Shown here: positions 21,086 to 31,472 of the stretch, piece after piece
How the letters are laid out: every line of letters begins with the position of its first letter
How positions within the stretch are numbered: position 1 is the first letter of the stretch
Assembly: GCA_024305745.1 (NCBI GenBank)
Contig: JAHRBS010000003.1
Coordinates: 1 to 64,000, forward strand
DNA: 64,000 nucleotides
DNA from: Polyporus tsugae
Taxonomy: Eukaryota; Basidiomycota; Agaricomycetes; Polyporales; Polyporaceae
Direction: 5' to 3'
The notes under the pieces: model-generated
What the model was told of the DNA's origin: nothing
The model's input: the letters and a program-made list of their open reading frames with translations, nothing else
The model's database searches: none
Made by a program: the position numbers and the translations under genes

Positions 21086-23040
21086 ATGTCTCGATTTGTG
21101 CGGGCGTCCAAATATCGGTACGCACGTCGTCATGTCAATCAGCCGCCATTCTGCACTCACTCCCATCCTCCACCGCTCTCAGCCACGTCTTTGGCCAGAG
21201 CGGAAAGAAAGAGTACGGGTTTGACAACGTCAAAGTCACTAATAGCGCTTGGGACACCAATGTCATCTCCGCCTCCACCGTGCGTATCCACAAAGTCACC
21301 CATGTCTTACCCTCCCGCTCATATTCCCATTTCCACTCCCCCCCTTTGACATTACTATCTACAGCGTTACGTCTCTTTGAACTGGAACTCGTCTGGCGGA
21401 GGCGCGTTCGCTATCCTTCCCCTCCCCTCTCCATTCGCCCCGCTCCCGACTGGGTTTCCTTCCAAGCTCCCCGACCTCCTCCCCCTCGCGCGCAGCCACA
21501 CCGCCCCCGTCCTCGACACCGACTGGTCCCCATTCAACGACTCCGTCGTCGCCTCCGCCGGCGAGGATGGCAAAGTCATGATCTGGAAGGTCGATTCCTC
21601 CATCTTCGAAGGCTGGGGCCAGGACGGCTGGGAGCCCCAGGACTTCGACCCCGTCGCCCGCATCGACGTCTCCCCCCGCCGCGTCGGCCACGTCCTCTTC
21701 CATCCCACCGCCAACAACGTCCTCGCGACCTCGACCGGCGACCACGTCATCAAGCTTTGGGACCTCGCGAACCCCGAGAACCCCAAGTCCGTCCTCGGAG
21801 GCCACGGCGACGCCATCCAGAGTCTCACCTTCAACCCTTGGGGCACCACCCTCGTTACGACCTGCAGAGATAGGAAGATTCGTATGTTCGACCCCCGTGC
21901 AGGCGGCGACCCCGTTCGTGTAGGCGAGGGCCACGGTGGCATCAAGGTGCGCGGTCGTGTGAGCGCAAGCTGCGTGGTGCGCTTCACCCGATAATTTGTA
22001 TTTTCTTCTGTGCAGGGCGCGCGTGTCGTCTGGATGGGCGACAAGGATCGCATCGCGACGACCGGTTTCAGCAGGATGAGCGACCGTCAGGTCGCGCTCT
22101 GGGAGACTGGCGGCTTGGGGAACGTCAAGACCATCACTATTGACCAGACCTCTGGCGTCTTGATGCCGTTCTGGACTGACAACAACATCCTCTATCTTGG
22201 TAGGCGTGGCCTTACGGAGGTATTAAATCGCATTCTGACTGCTTTTTAGCCGGCAAGGGCGACGGCAACATCCGTTACTACGAGTACGAGAACGACAATC
22301 TCTTCCTGCTCGCCGAGCACAAGTCTTCGGACCCCCAACGTGGCATGTGCTTCCTCCCCCGTCGTGGCCTCAGCGTGTCCGACTGCGAGATTGCGCGCGG
22401 CTTGAAGGTGGCGGCCAACTCAATCGAGGCCATTGCCTTCATTGTTCCCCGAAAAGTACGTCCGTGTAGTACCCCGTATCCCATCGCGTGTACTAACCAT
22501 CACGCAGTCGGACTCCTTCCAGTCCGACATCTTCCCCCCTGCTCCCTCCGCCGAGCCCGCTCTCACCTCTGCCGAGTTCTTCTCTGGCAAGACTGCACCG
22601 CCCAAGTTCGTCTCGCTTGAGGACGGCTCGATTTCTGCCGCCGCTGGTTCTGCTCCTATCTCTGTCCCCACCCCTACGCCCACCAGAACCACTTCCGCAC
22701 CATCACCTGTTGCTGCGCCTGCACCGGCCCCCATCGTCCGCGAAGAGCCTGCTCTTTCGCCCGTCGCAGCGCCCCGCGCCGAGCCTACGCGTTCGCTATC
22801 CGTCTCGCATGATGTAAGCTTGTCTCTTTCCCCCCCCGTTGGTGGTCATTGCGGACTGTGACGCTGATGTGTGTGTTGCGTTGTCGAAAGGACTCGCAGG
22901 TGTCCTCCCTCAAGGAGGACAACGCACGGCTGACCGCGGAGCTGCGCGAGGCCCGCGCCCAAATCCGCAATCTCGAGCTGCAGGTCGAGACCGTGCGCGC
23001 GAACGCGCGCAAAGCCGCCGCCGCCCTCCTCGACAGCTGA
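21086..23040 (+). CDS. CRN1: Coronin, actin-binding WD40 protein
   Basis: Binds F-actin and Arp2/3 at cortical actin patches. Seven exons (21086-21117, 21183-21279, 21365-21946, 22016-22199, 22250-22455, 22508-22813, 22891-23040) sum to 1557 nt, or 518 aa. The N-terminal coronin signature (SRFVRASKYRHVFGQSGKKE, then NSAWDTNVISAS) is followed by WD40 blades (DTDWSPFNDSVVASAGEDGK, GDHVIKLWDL, CRDRKIRMFDPRAG). Next come the conserved NIRYYEYEND region, a Pro/Ala-rich unique linker, and a C-terminal coiled coil (LKEDNARLTAELREARAQIR) for trimerisation. Introns of 50-85 nt interrupt the propeller at several points. The identity is secure. Confidence 0.95.
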
Positions 23041-23480
23041 GCGTTGAACGTTGAGCGCCGAGTGAGTGACGAGGGGTTGGGATTGAATGGGGCGGGGGGG
23101 GGTCGCGGTTCGCTGTGTGCTTATATCCTGGGAACGGACGGGGTGCTGTAGATTACTGAAACCAGAATAACGCAAATTGTATGTGCGAATACTCAGGCGA
23201 TCAGGTGTCAATGGGATGCGGTGAGTCCTGTTTGGACGCTATGGCCATGTGAGTGGCAAGTGAACTTGACGGATGCATGCTAACTGGATGGATGTGTGGG
23301 GGCCAGTCCTTCAACGAGCTGCGGTTTGGAACATAATCCCAAAGTACAGGAAATTTTCAAAATACAAGTGCAATTCACGTCTACTCCCCCTCCCTTTGTG
23401 GATTCTGGTTTGCGCTAGGGACTGATTTGAGCAAGAATAGGTCTCCCGGGCACGGACTGATCAAGGTGGCGGCATTATGA
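23041..23480. other. Intergenic between convergent genes
   Basis: 3' flanks of coronin (+) and the reductase (-). A short poly-G run near 23094. No gene seen. Confidence 0.55.
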
Positions 23481-24985
23481 TTACGACATGCCCTCGCGCT
23501 GCTCGCGCAGGAACTGGTTCTGCATGACGAGCAACAGCGCGTACAACGCCTCCATACGCTGGCAGTACGAGCCGTCAACGTCACGTCACCGACCTAAAGA
23601 TGAACGTCTTACCGGCATGCCCACGCCAGCCGTCCTTCCCATCCTCACCACCTCGCCGACGACGTGTTCGACCTCCATCGGCCGTCCGGCTCGGACGTCC
23701 ATCAGCATGCTCGGCAGGTGCGTGCTGTCCGGACGGGCGTGCAGGCGTGCGGTGTTGGCCAGCGTCTTGATCGCAAGCTCGGGGTCGAGCCCAGGGACGG
23801 AACCAGAGCCCGAGGGAGGGTAGAGGACGTTGCCGAGGTCGTATACCTCGGTGAGGGTGTCGTACAAGAACGGGATGGAATACAGCCCGATCGCCTCTGA
23901 GGCACGGGGGATCGCGGCAGTCGCCTTTGCAGACGGGTGGTTCTGTCCGGCGAGCAATTCAAGGGGGTCCGAGTGCGGAGGAGGAGAAGGTCCTGGCTTG
24001 AGCTGCGGGGGGCGGAAGATTTCGCGGAGGGAGAACCGGGTGAGCGCCGCCGAGGCACCGAGGACGCCATTCCAGAGGTTCTTGGAGAACTTGACGCGCT
24101 GGATCTCGTGCACGATCGTGATCTGCGACCCGCCGTGCGCGAGAAGGTCTCCGAATTCGGCCAGGAGCTCGGCCTCTTCCGCGGTGTTCTCGACCGTAGA
24201 GGAGGGGGAGGGGGGACGGTAAACCCCGAGAGAGACGCGATCCTGCGGAGTATGAGTACGTATGACGTGAAGATGAGAGCACGATGGAAGGCACGCACAA
24301 AATCGTTGTGCTCGACGGTGTTCTTGTCGAGCAGTCCCGTACCGATCCAGACGGCAGTGCTGATGATGCGGGGCTCTTCATGAGGCTTGAGCTTCTTGAG
24401 CGCATTGTACAGGGCGACCTCGACGTTGAGTCCATTCTGCATTAAGACATAGGTTGGCTGAGGATGCGAGTCTGAGTAAGGTGGGGATATAAGAGGGCGG
24501 AGGAGAGAGGGCGTCGTTTGAAGCTCAGGGATGGCCTTGGTGGTGAGGACGACGTAGGAGTAAGGGCGATCAAGGGCATCCGATATTGTTGGGAAAACTA
24601 GCGGTGCCGGGAAGGATAAGCTCCAGGGAGCAAGGTGAAATCCATTGAAGGGTCCCGGTGAACGCACATCGATAAGGTCTCCACCCTTGGTGGTTACCGT
24701 ACTTGAGGCTACGAACGTTCATCCCACTCGCTGTTGTATCCGCGCAGTCAGCGACCATAAATGAAACACTGATATCGACGACCCTCTTACCCTTGACTGC
24801 TTCATAGTTACTGCGTGCGATGACTGTGACGCGTGCACGGCCGCTGTTGAGGATTAGTGAATCTTCAAGTTGCAAGTTAGTCCTCAAGGGGCTGTATCCC
24901 GACGAGTGTGATCGTACGGACATATGGCACCCACCGCTCCGAATCCAATGAGCAGAACGTCCTTGACAGGACTCTGTGCTCTCAT
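23481..24985 (-). CDS. Ketopantoate reductase family (ApbA/PanE) protein
   Basis: Expected NADPH-dependent reduction of 2-dehydropantoate in pantothenate/CoA synthesis, although fungi carry several PanE-like paralogs with uncertain substrates. Six exons (24985-24922, 24862-24791, 24730-24668, 24597-24299, 24242-23613, 23558-23481) sum to 1206 nt, or 401 aa. The N terminus has GFGAVGAIYS, a Rossmann NADP-binding loop, which requires a GTCCGT donor in intron 1. Then YSYVVLTTKAIPE and YVLMQNGLNVE, and the C-terminal domain with RVKFSKNLWNGVLGA, where the family's catalytic Lys and Asn sit. It is divergent from the FAD oxidoreductase, with 315 bp between starts. Confidence 0.88.
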
Positions 24986-25300
24986 CTCGCTCCGGGCTCG
25001 AGAGCACAACTTAGTCAAGAGAGAATGAGTTATGAGATGGACTCGGAGGCAAAATCTTGGCTCGGAGTGGACCGGGACGGGTCTCGGTCATTGCCCGCCA
25101 AGCACGGACGGTACACGTTCCATTGTCATTGTTCCGATGATACGCTCAGGCTAACGTCTCCACCACCACCTCCAGGATACTTACTTGTATTCCATCCATC
25201 CCGAGGTATGCGCAATTGCTCTTGTTATACATATGTTTCCCTCAGCCCAGTCTATGAATACTCACGGCCCACTGCGCATATTGTTTCGTAGGGCTCGCAC
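24986..25300. promoter_or_regulatory. Divergent promoter region of reductase and FAD oxidoreductase
   Basis: Only 315 bp separate the two start codons on opposite strands. No defined element was recognised. Confidence 0.5.
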
Positions 25301-27159
25301 ATGCGACTCCGAGGACCCTTGTGGCCGTCTGCGATTCTCCTTCGCCTCATCGTAACCATGATAGCTCTCCCTGTCCTTCTCAACGTCCTCGCTCAACAAC
25401 AATCTGTCCTCCAACGTCCCGTTCAAGTAGATCCTGCCCCGCTTCCCGTCCCTAACCCGACCAAGTCGTTCTGGATCGACTCTGCTCCCGATGCAAATCC
25501 CCTCGCCAAGCAAGGTAGTCACGGTCCCCTCACGCACGATGCGGATATCTGCATCATCGGCTCCGGAATTACTGGAGTCTCCGCTGCGTATCACTTGTCT
25601 CGTCTCCTTGCTAACCAGCCTCCCTCGGATACCCCACTCAAAGTCGTCATCCTGGAGGCGAGAGACTTCTGTGAGATAGTTCCCCGTCCTTCCTTGATCG
25701 GCCACTGTTTATACTTTCGTTACGTCCACAGGCTCTGCAGCTACGGGTATGTCCGCACTGTACGACTTAAACCACACGGTGTCTGACCTGCGTTCAGGGA
25801 GGAATGGCGGCCATCTCACACCCGCCGCCTTTCGAGATTTTGTCCACCACGCAGCAGTATACGGCACGGACGACGCCGTCCGTGCTGCCGCCTTAGAACA
25901 GCATACCGCCAGCGATATCGTCAACATTGTCAGCGACGCCGGAAAACAAGAAGAGACGGACTTGGTAGCAGGCGGTCACATCACCCTCCTCTTCACCGAG
26001 CCCGAAGTCGTACAAACCAAGGCGGACTACGACGCTGCAGCCGCCGCTGGCATCAACGTCGACAATGTCCAGTTCCTCACAACAGACGACGTCCAGAAGG
26101 CATACGGTGCAGCTTACCCCGGCGTGCGCATTCCGGGTCACAACATCTGGCCAATGAAGCTCGTGACTCACTTGTTCAACCTCGCGAAGGAGACGGGTGC
26201 TAACTCGTCGACGTCCCTACTCACCCTCCATACCAGTACGCCAGTAACCGACATCGCGCCCTCCGATTCGCCCTTCCGCAGGTGGAACCTCACTACCCCG
26301 AGGGGCCCCATCTCGTGTTCGTACGTCTTGCACGCGACAAACGCCTATGCCTCGCACCTCCTCCCCACGCTTCGTGGTCCGGTAGGCATCATCCCGACTC
26401 GCGGCCAAGTCATCGCCCTACGTGCTGCCGTCTCCTCGGGAGAGATCACGCGGACTGGCTGGGGCGGGAATGAGGGTTTCGAGTACTGGTTCCCCCGCCC
26501 GGTCTCGAATGCTTCAGACAACCCGTTGGTGATATTGGGCGGAGGTCGGGAGTCTGCAACGAAGTACGAACTCTACACCGTCGATGACTCTACCGTCAGC
26601 CCGGCCGTCGGGGACACCCTCAGGAAGTTCCTTCCTGCCGTATTCCCCGGCAAGTATGGGGAAGGGCGCGAGCCAGAGATGGAGTGGGTACGTGCCCGTT
26701 ATTCGCTTTTGCACTCTTTACTAGGGCCAAGCACTAAATAGCTAATCCATGCGCATTTCAGACTGGTATCATGGGCTTCACGACGACCGGCGATCCGTTC
26801 GTAAGTTCATTCATCAGGCTTCATCGCCGTCAGTATCTGGGGAACCAATGGTACTACGCCTGCTACTTATATATAGGTCGGACCTGTCCTCGACCCGTCC
26901 ACAGGGCAGCCCGACTCGTTCAAAGGCCAGTACATCTCCGCTGGGTACTCGGGGCACGGCATGCCGCGCGCGTATGGGTGGTACGTCATTCCACAAACAA
27001 AAAAAAACCCTGCGCTCGGTTATGTACTAAACCTTCGATTATGCATCCAGTGCCGAAGCGGTCGCGGGGATGATCGTTGCGGACATTCAGGGGAAGGAAT
27101 GGAGGATACCCGACTGGCTTCCGAGGCATTTTCTTACCGAAAATCGTGCCAAGGAATAG
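25301..27159 (+). CDS. FAD-dependent oxidoreductase, DAO family
   Basis: Six exons (25301-25670, 25732-25746, 25798-26687, 26762-26800, 26877-26980, 27051-27159) sum to 1527 nt, or 508 aa. Residues of about 10-32 form a hydrophobic segment (signal peptide or anchor), so the enzyme is probably secreted or membrane-bound. ICIIGSGITGVSAAYHL is the FAD Rossmann motif. EARDFCSAATGRNGGHLTP is the second FAD contact typical of glycine/sarcosine-oxidase-like DAO proteins, and it is assembled only if a 15-nt microexon (25732-25746) is used. The C terminus has SAGYSGHGMPRAYG, the conserved flavin-binding end. The substrate cannot be read from sequence. Part of the 3' end and downstream DNA is duplicated at 36866-37284. 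Confidence 0.9.
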
Positions 27160-27425
27160 TAGAAGCAAGTGCGTGGTTCACCATCATCCCGCGGACTACC
27201 TCGCCTGCTACGCGACATCCCTGACCAAAAAAAAAGTAGTCGTCCTCCTCGTCGAACTCGAGGGAGACGGGGAGCGCGCCTTGCCGAGTTCGCGGCGGAT
27301 GCCCCGGACATCCCGTCGTGGATCTCCGCCGCGACTTGCGACCTGGCGGATCGGGATGGCGTGCATAAGCGACTTGGAGGCAGACTGTTGGGTGGGAGGG
27401 GTCGAGCGGGTGCGGCTCGTCAAAC
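26988..27425. repeat. Source segment of an inverted duplication (copy at 36866-37284)
   Basis: Covers the last intron and exon of the FAD oxidoreductase gene and about 265 bp beyond it. The reverse complement is closely matched at 36866-37284, including non-coding parts and short runs of T. See the copy for junction details. Confidence 0.85.
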
Positions 27426-27989
27426 GAGGACGAAGTGCTCGCTGCCGATGATGTGTCGGTCTTCCTCGAGGCCACGTCGAATTCGAAGTGGAGGCTCCGG
27501 ATGAGCGCGTGATGCCGAGAGCGTGGAACGCGAACTGATGGGATACCGTAGATAGATCATGAGCTGCGGGAGGACTCGGACCTTGGGCGGGAGGGAGAAG
27601 GTCGATGGTTCGGCGCGGGTGAGCCAACAACTGCATGGAATGTTAGTACGAGTACTAGGGGTGCAAAAGGACAACTTGAAGGCGCGATCATGAGGCATAA
27701 CTCTACTTCACCCCGGGGCCGCCCCCACGCCCCACCTCACGCCAGAGACCGGGATAGAGCGAGGGACAACAGCCCGGTTGGGTCTTCAAGCCGTGATAAT
27801 ACATGTCATACACGTACAAAGTAATTACGCTTCACTTTGTGCGCCATGCTTCGTCAACCTCGTCAGCCTGACGTTGGCATCTCCACTTCGCCATCAACCA
27901 CCATTGCCATCGTGACCGCCATCCAAGGCCTCGAGTCTGGCTGCATATCTCCTTCGACCAGGGAGTCCAGCTGCACGCCCACGTTCGGA
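27160..27989. other. Intergenic, possible coding on - strand not resolved
   Basis: On the - strand a stretch of about 27700-27200 has frames with weak protein character (LMHAIPIRQV, then AAEIHDGMSGASAANSARRA after one frame change). It could be a broken gene overlapping the FAD-oxidoreductase end. No domain was recognised and frames are interrupted. Confidence 0.35.
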
Positions 27990-30900
27990 TCATTCATTTA
28001 CGATCCAGGAGTCCCAGCTCGCATCTTCGAGCGAGCAAACGGGCTTCATCGTTCTGACGAAATCTAGGGATGTGGGGTCGGGTCGCGGATGCTCTTCGAA
28101 GAGATCGCCCTTGCAAAGGATCTTCTTATAGACGTCGGAATCGCATTTTCCTATGACTCCATAGACCTTATGAGAGCAGCCGTAGGCGGTCATGCTGTAG
28201 CGAGGGTGGCGAAGAACCTCTTGGTTGCGGTTGCTGGCGTAACTCGGCGGTATACCGACATCAACGGGGGAAGGGTCCTGGCGAGATTTCGAATGAGCGT
28301 CCGCGGGTGATGCAGGCAAGTCCGAGTCGGGGACTCCCAGCTCCATAATCAAAGTGATGTATGGACGCGGCAGCGGTGCTTGATCGCCGGCGGCGGGAGT
28401 GGTAGGAGGGTTGAACAGCCGGACATCCTTCTGGTCAATGGCATAAGCTGCTTTGGGACCCTTCTTCTTCCGTCGCTTGAACTGGATGAGGATCCCGGTC
28501 ATATTCTCCGGGCGAAGCGGCGCCGACTTGTTCAACAGCACGGGGAGGAAAGCGTCTACCTTGGGGGCGTTGTTCCGACAGATCACCGCCATAGAGCGCA
28601 CGAAGCATCCAACAGCGGCAACCTCGTTCGGCGCGGAGTCGTCGGACCATTTCCCGAAATGCGTGAAGTTCAGCACCGCGTCCTTGAATGCGTCCGCAAA
28701 CGTCACCGTGGATGGTAGGTTGTCCGGCTTGCTCTTGAGCACCTCCTCAGCGATGTTGTCGCAGAAGAGCTCCTTGAAGAACGCAACCACGGGGACAGGG
28801 AGGCTGAAATGGGGTGGTGTCTGGTTCGGGAAACTAGTGAAGACGGCGCGATCGTGCGCGTTGGTGAGCACTACCCGCCCGACTGCTTCGCCAACCTCGC
28901 CTCGATTCAGGAGGTTATGGTCAAGGTCGTCTCGAAGGATGCGCACCGCAGGGTCCCTCCAGTCCTGCGCAGCGACCGATGGGGGATTCGCCAGAGTTCG
29001 CCATTTGTGCAATTGGCGAGCTGCTGCTTCGGCAAGTATGGGCTCCGTCGGGTATCCAGAACGAATATATTCCCGGTGTTGGGGGATGGAATAGACCATA
29101 CGCATGTGGCTCGCCACGAGCCCCATCTCGAGGTCACGTGCTGGAGAAGAGCGACCGGGCTCGAAGGAGAGCATGATACGGACATCGAGGAGGGCAGTCC
29201 GCGCAGCTTCAGTGTACTTCCCCCGCGCCTTATCAAGGTTGATATCGAAGAGTAGCTTGGAACGGGCGCATTTGATCAAGTCTTGACATCGCACGTCGTC
29301 AGCAGGCGGTAGAACTGGGGCACCGCTGGCGCTCGACATCCACTCCAGGATCTGATCGGTGAACGGCAAGAGCAGGGAGCGCCACCTAAGTTCAACGGTC
29401 AGATCACTGACTGTTCATAATCGACAAAGACTGCACTCACAACGGCCTTCCAAAACAAGCCATAAATGCAATGTTGCTAACATCTTCAGCACGCAGACGG
29501 GAGGGAACGATTCGACAATCTCCGAAGCAGTCAAAAGGTGTTTCCGTAAGGGGCGCATGCATGTGCTTCGTGAGATTACGGGAACGAGCTGAGCGGGCAA
29601 GGGAAGCCGACGGTGCCAGGGATGTGAGATGTGACTGAGTCGACATGAAGGTGGTGAACAAGCCGTTCTGGCGAAACTCGTCCAGCATGTTGAAGAGGAT
29701 GTCGAGAGCGACCTTGCCGTCGTAACGCGAACGATGGGCCTCATCCACGAGAACGTGTGATTCGTCGAAGTACATGAGGACATGAAGCTCCTGGACGCAG
29801 TTCAAGCCAGGGGTATCTGAGAACGCAAATGGTCGCAGGTTTGTAAGCATTCAGTAGTGGTCCGTCGACCAAGGAGGGCTCACCAGTGGTATGTGACTTG
29901 CAGTCACTAATGATGCAAACTGCGCGTAGAAGCTCATACAGAGCATGCATGGCGGTCTTTTTGAGGGACTCGTGCACAACTTGGCGCTCTGCAAGACCCT
30001 TCGAGATCTCCTTTTTGTTAGCCTCCGTTAACTGGCAAGAATGCGTTAGTCACAACATCAATATGCCCAAAACCTTTAAGACCTACCTCTTCCGATCTCG
30101 CCACCACCTTTGTGTACAACGCGTCACGCGTCTCCTGCTTTGCTAGATATGTGCGCCAATACGACGGGAGCTCCGCCCGAGCTGTTTGGGAAGCAGTAGG
30201 CTGGGACAAGCATTCTTGCACTGCGTTCCAGGTCTCCTCGAAAACCGCCGTGAAGAAGCAGAGGTAGCGCGCATGGAGGAGGGCTTCGTCGCCTGCGTTG
30301 GCCCACTTCACAAGCAAGTCCCGTATCTTGTTGTCGGCAGGAGGCCAAGCAGAACCTAAGAAGTTGTAATGGTAAGATCATACAAAGGTCATGAAGTTGG
30401 AGACGAGCTTACTGGTGGCGGCACTTGATTCCCGAATGTTGAATGGGATCGTAAACATTTTCTCAGAGAGCTCGTAAACGAGTCGTGATTTCCCCGATCC
30501 TGAACTCTGTACGATGGCCGCATGGGTCAGGTATTTGCAATCAGAGCGATCATCCTTGAGGGCCGCTTGGTACATGTCCCGAATATTCTTTCCTAGTGCA
30601 TCGTGAGCGACGCCGATGAACCGGGCGTTCCATCCATTCACAACTTCCGCTGGAACAACTTGAAGGGATGTTAATGAGAGTCTAGGAGTCGGGCAGTGCA
30701 TTTGAACGTACCCTGGCGTTTGACTGCTGCAGCCTGGCTTGATATCGATGTCCCCGAAGAGGACGTAGGTGCTCGCTGCAGAACCTCTGCGGCAATGTAT
30801 CATCATATCAGTGAGAGCGTCGACATTGGAGGGGATAATGAGAGCATACTGAGTCGCATGAGAGGTTTGTAGTTGTGGTCGACGTAAGCGGTTTGGCCCA

Positions 30901-31219
30901 TTTCAAGGATCCGATACAGGACTTGCAGATCCAAGGAAACCCAGTTCTGCGGCAGCTCGATAAAATCGCAGTGGGCACTGAGAGTCTGGATGAATAGAAA
31001 GCAATTGATGGAGGTGATTCCCCTAGGAAAGGTCTGTTCAACAGCCTGGTGAATCCGGGCGTTGAGAGCATCAACATCATCCGGCAGCTGGTCCTCGGGG
31101 ATCTGCTCCAATAGAGAAGACGCCTGTTCAGCCAGAGGAGTGTCCAACCCAGGACTGGGCTTGGGCTTCTTCGCTGGAGGAGGGTGGGTGGGCTCTTGGG
31201 ATCCAGGGCGTTTTGACAT
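27990..31219 (-). CDS. P-loop NTPase with nuclease-like C-terminal region (Crinkler-type)
   Basis: Seven exons (31219-30850, 30786-30712, 30658-30413, 30355-30087, 30031-29884, 29816-29441, 29385-27990) sum to 2880 nt, or 959 aa. The N terminus has MSKRPGSQ and AKKPKPSPG (basic, nuclear-signal-like). The P-loop IVQSSGSGKSRLVYEL (Walker A) lies near residue 195-210 and LHVLMYFDESHVLVDEAHR (Walker B, DE) near 395. The C-terminal part has MTGILIQFKRRKK, a QxK pattern reminiscent of PD-(D/E)XK nucleases, then YSMTAYGCSHKVYGVIGK. This architecture recalls the Crinkler/CR-type NTPase proteins expanded in agaricomycetes. The nuclease part and any effector or self-defence role are inference. Fragments of the same family lie at 13470, 35766 and 36236. 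Confidence 0.8.
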
Positions 31220-31472
31220 GATGGTGGTTGGAGAGTGAGAACTTACGCGGAACGTTGAACCCCTAGTAACCAGCCTCCTAACAGGACAAGGCGTCTATAC
31301 CGGCGTCTAACCATACACACCACGACGAAGGGCGCTGTAGGATTGAATACTAGAAAAAGATTACATTCAGTGTCCGTCGTACGTTCATATCTCACAACCA
31401 ATATCCATCACTCGCTCCTATTCCGATTCCATTCCCGGTCAACCAAACACTCAACGTTCAACGTTAACGTTC

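Noticed and set aside
21280..21873. Arg/Pro-rich frame overlapping coronin
   Set aside because: Out-of-frame shadow of the coronin WD40 exon.
30124..30381. Alternative frame of NTPase exon 4
   Set aside because: It would shift the protein out of its conserved frame. The correct join after the GTAAGC donor gives SSAWPPADNKIRDLL and keeps the gene open to the stop.
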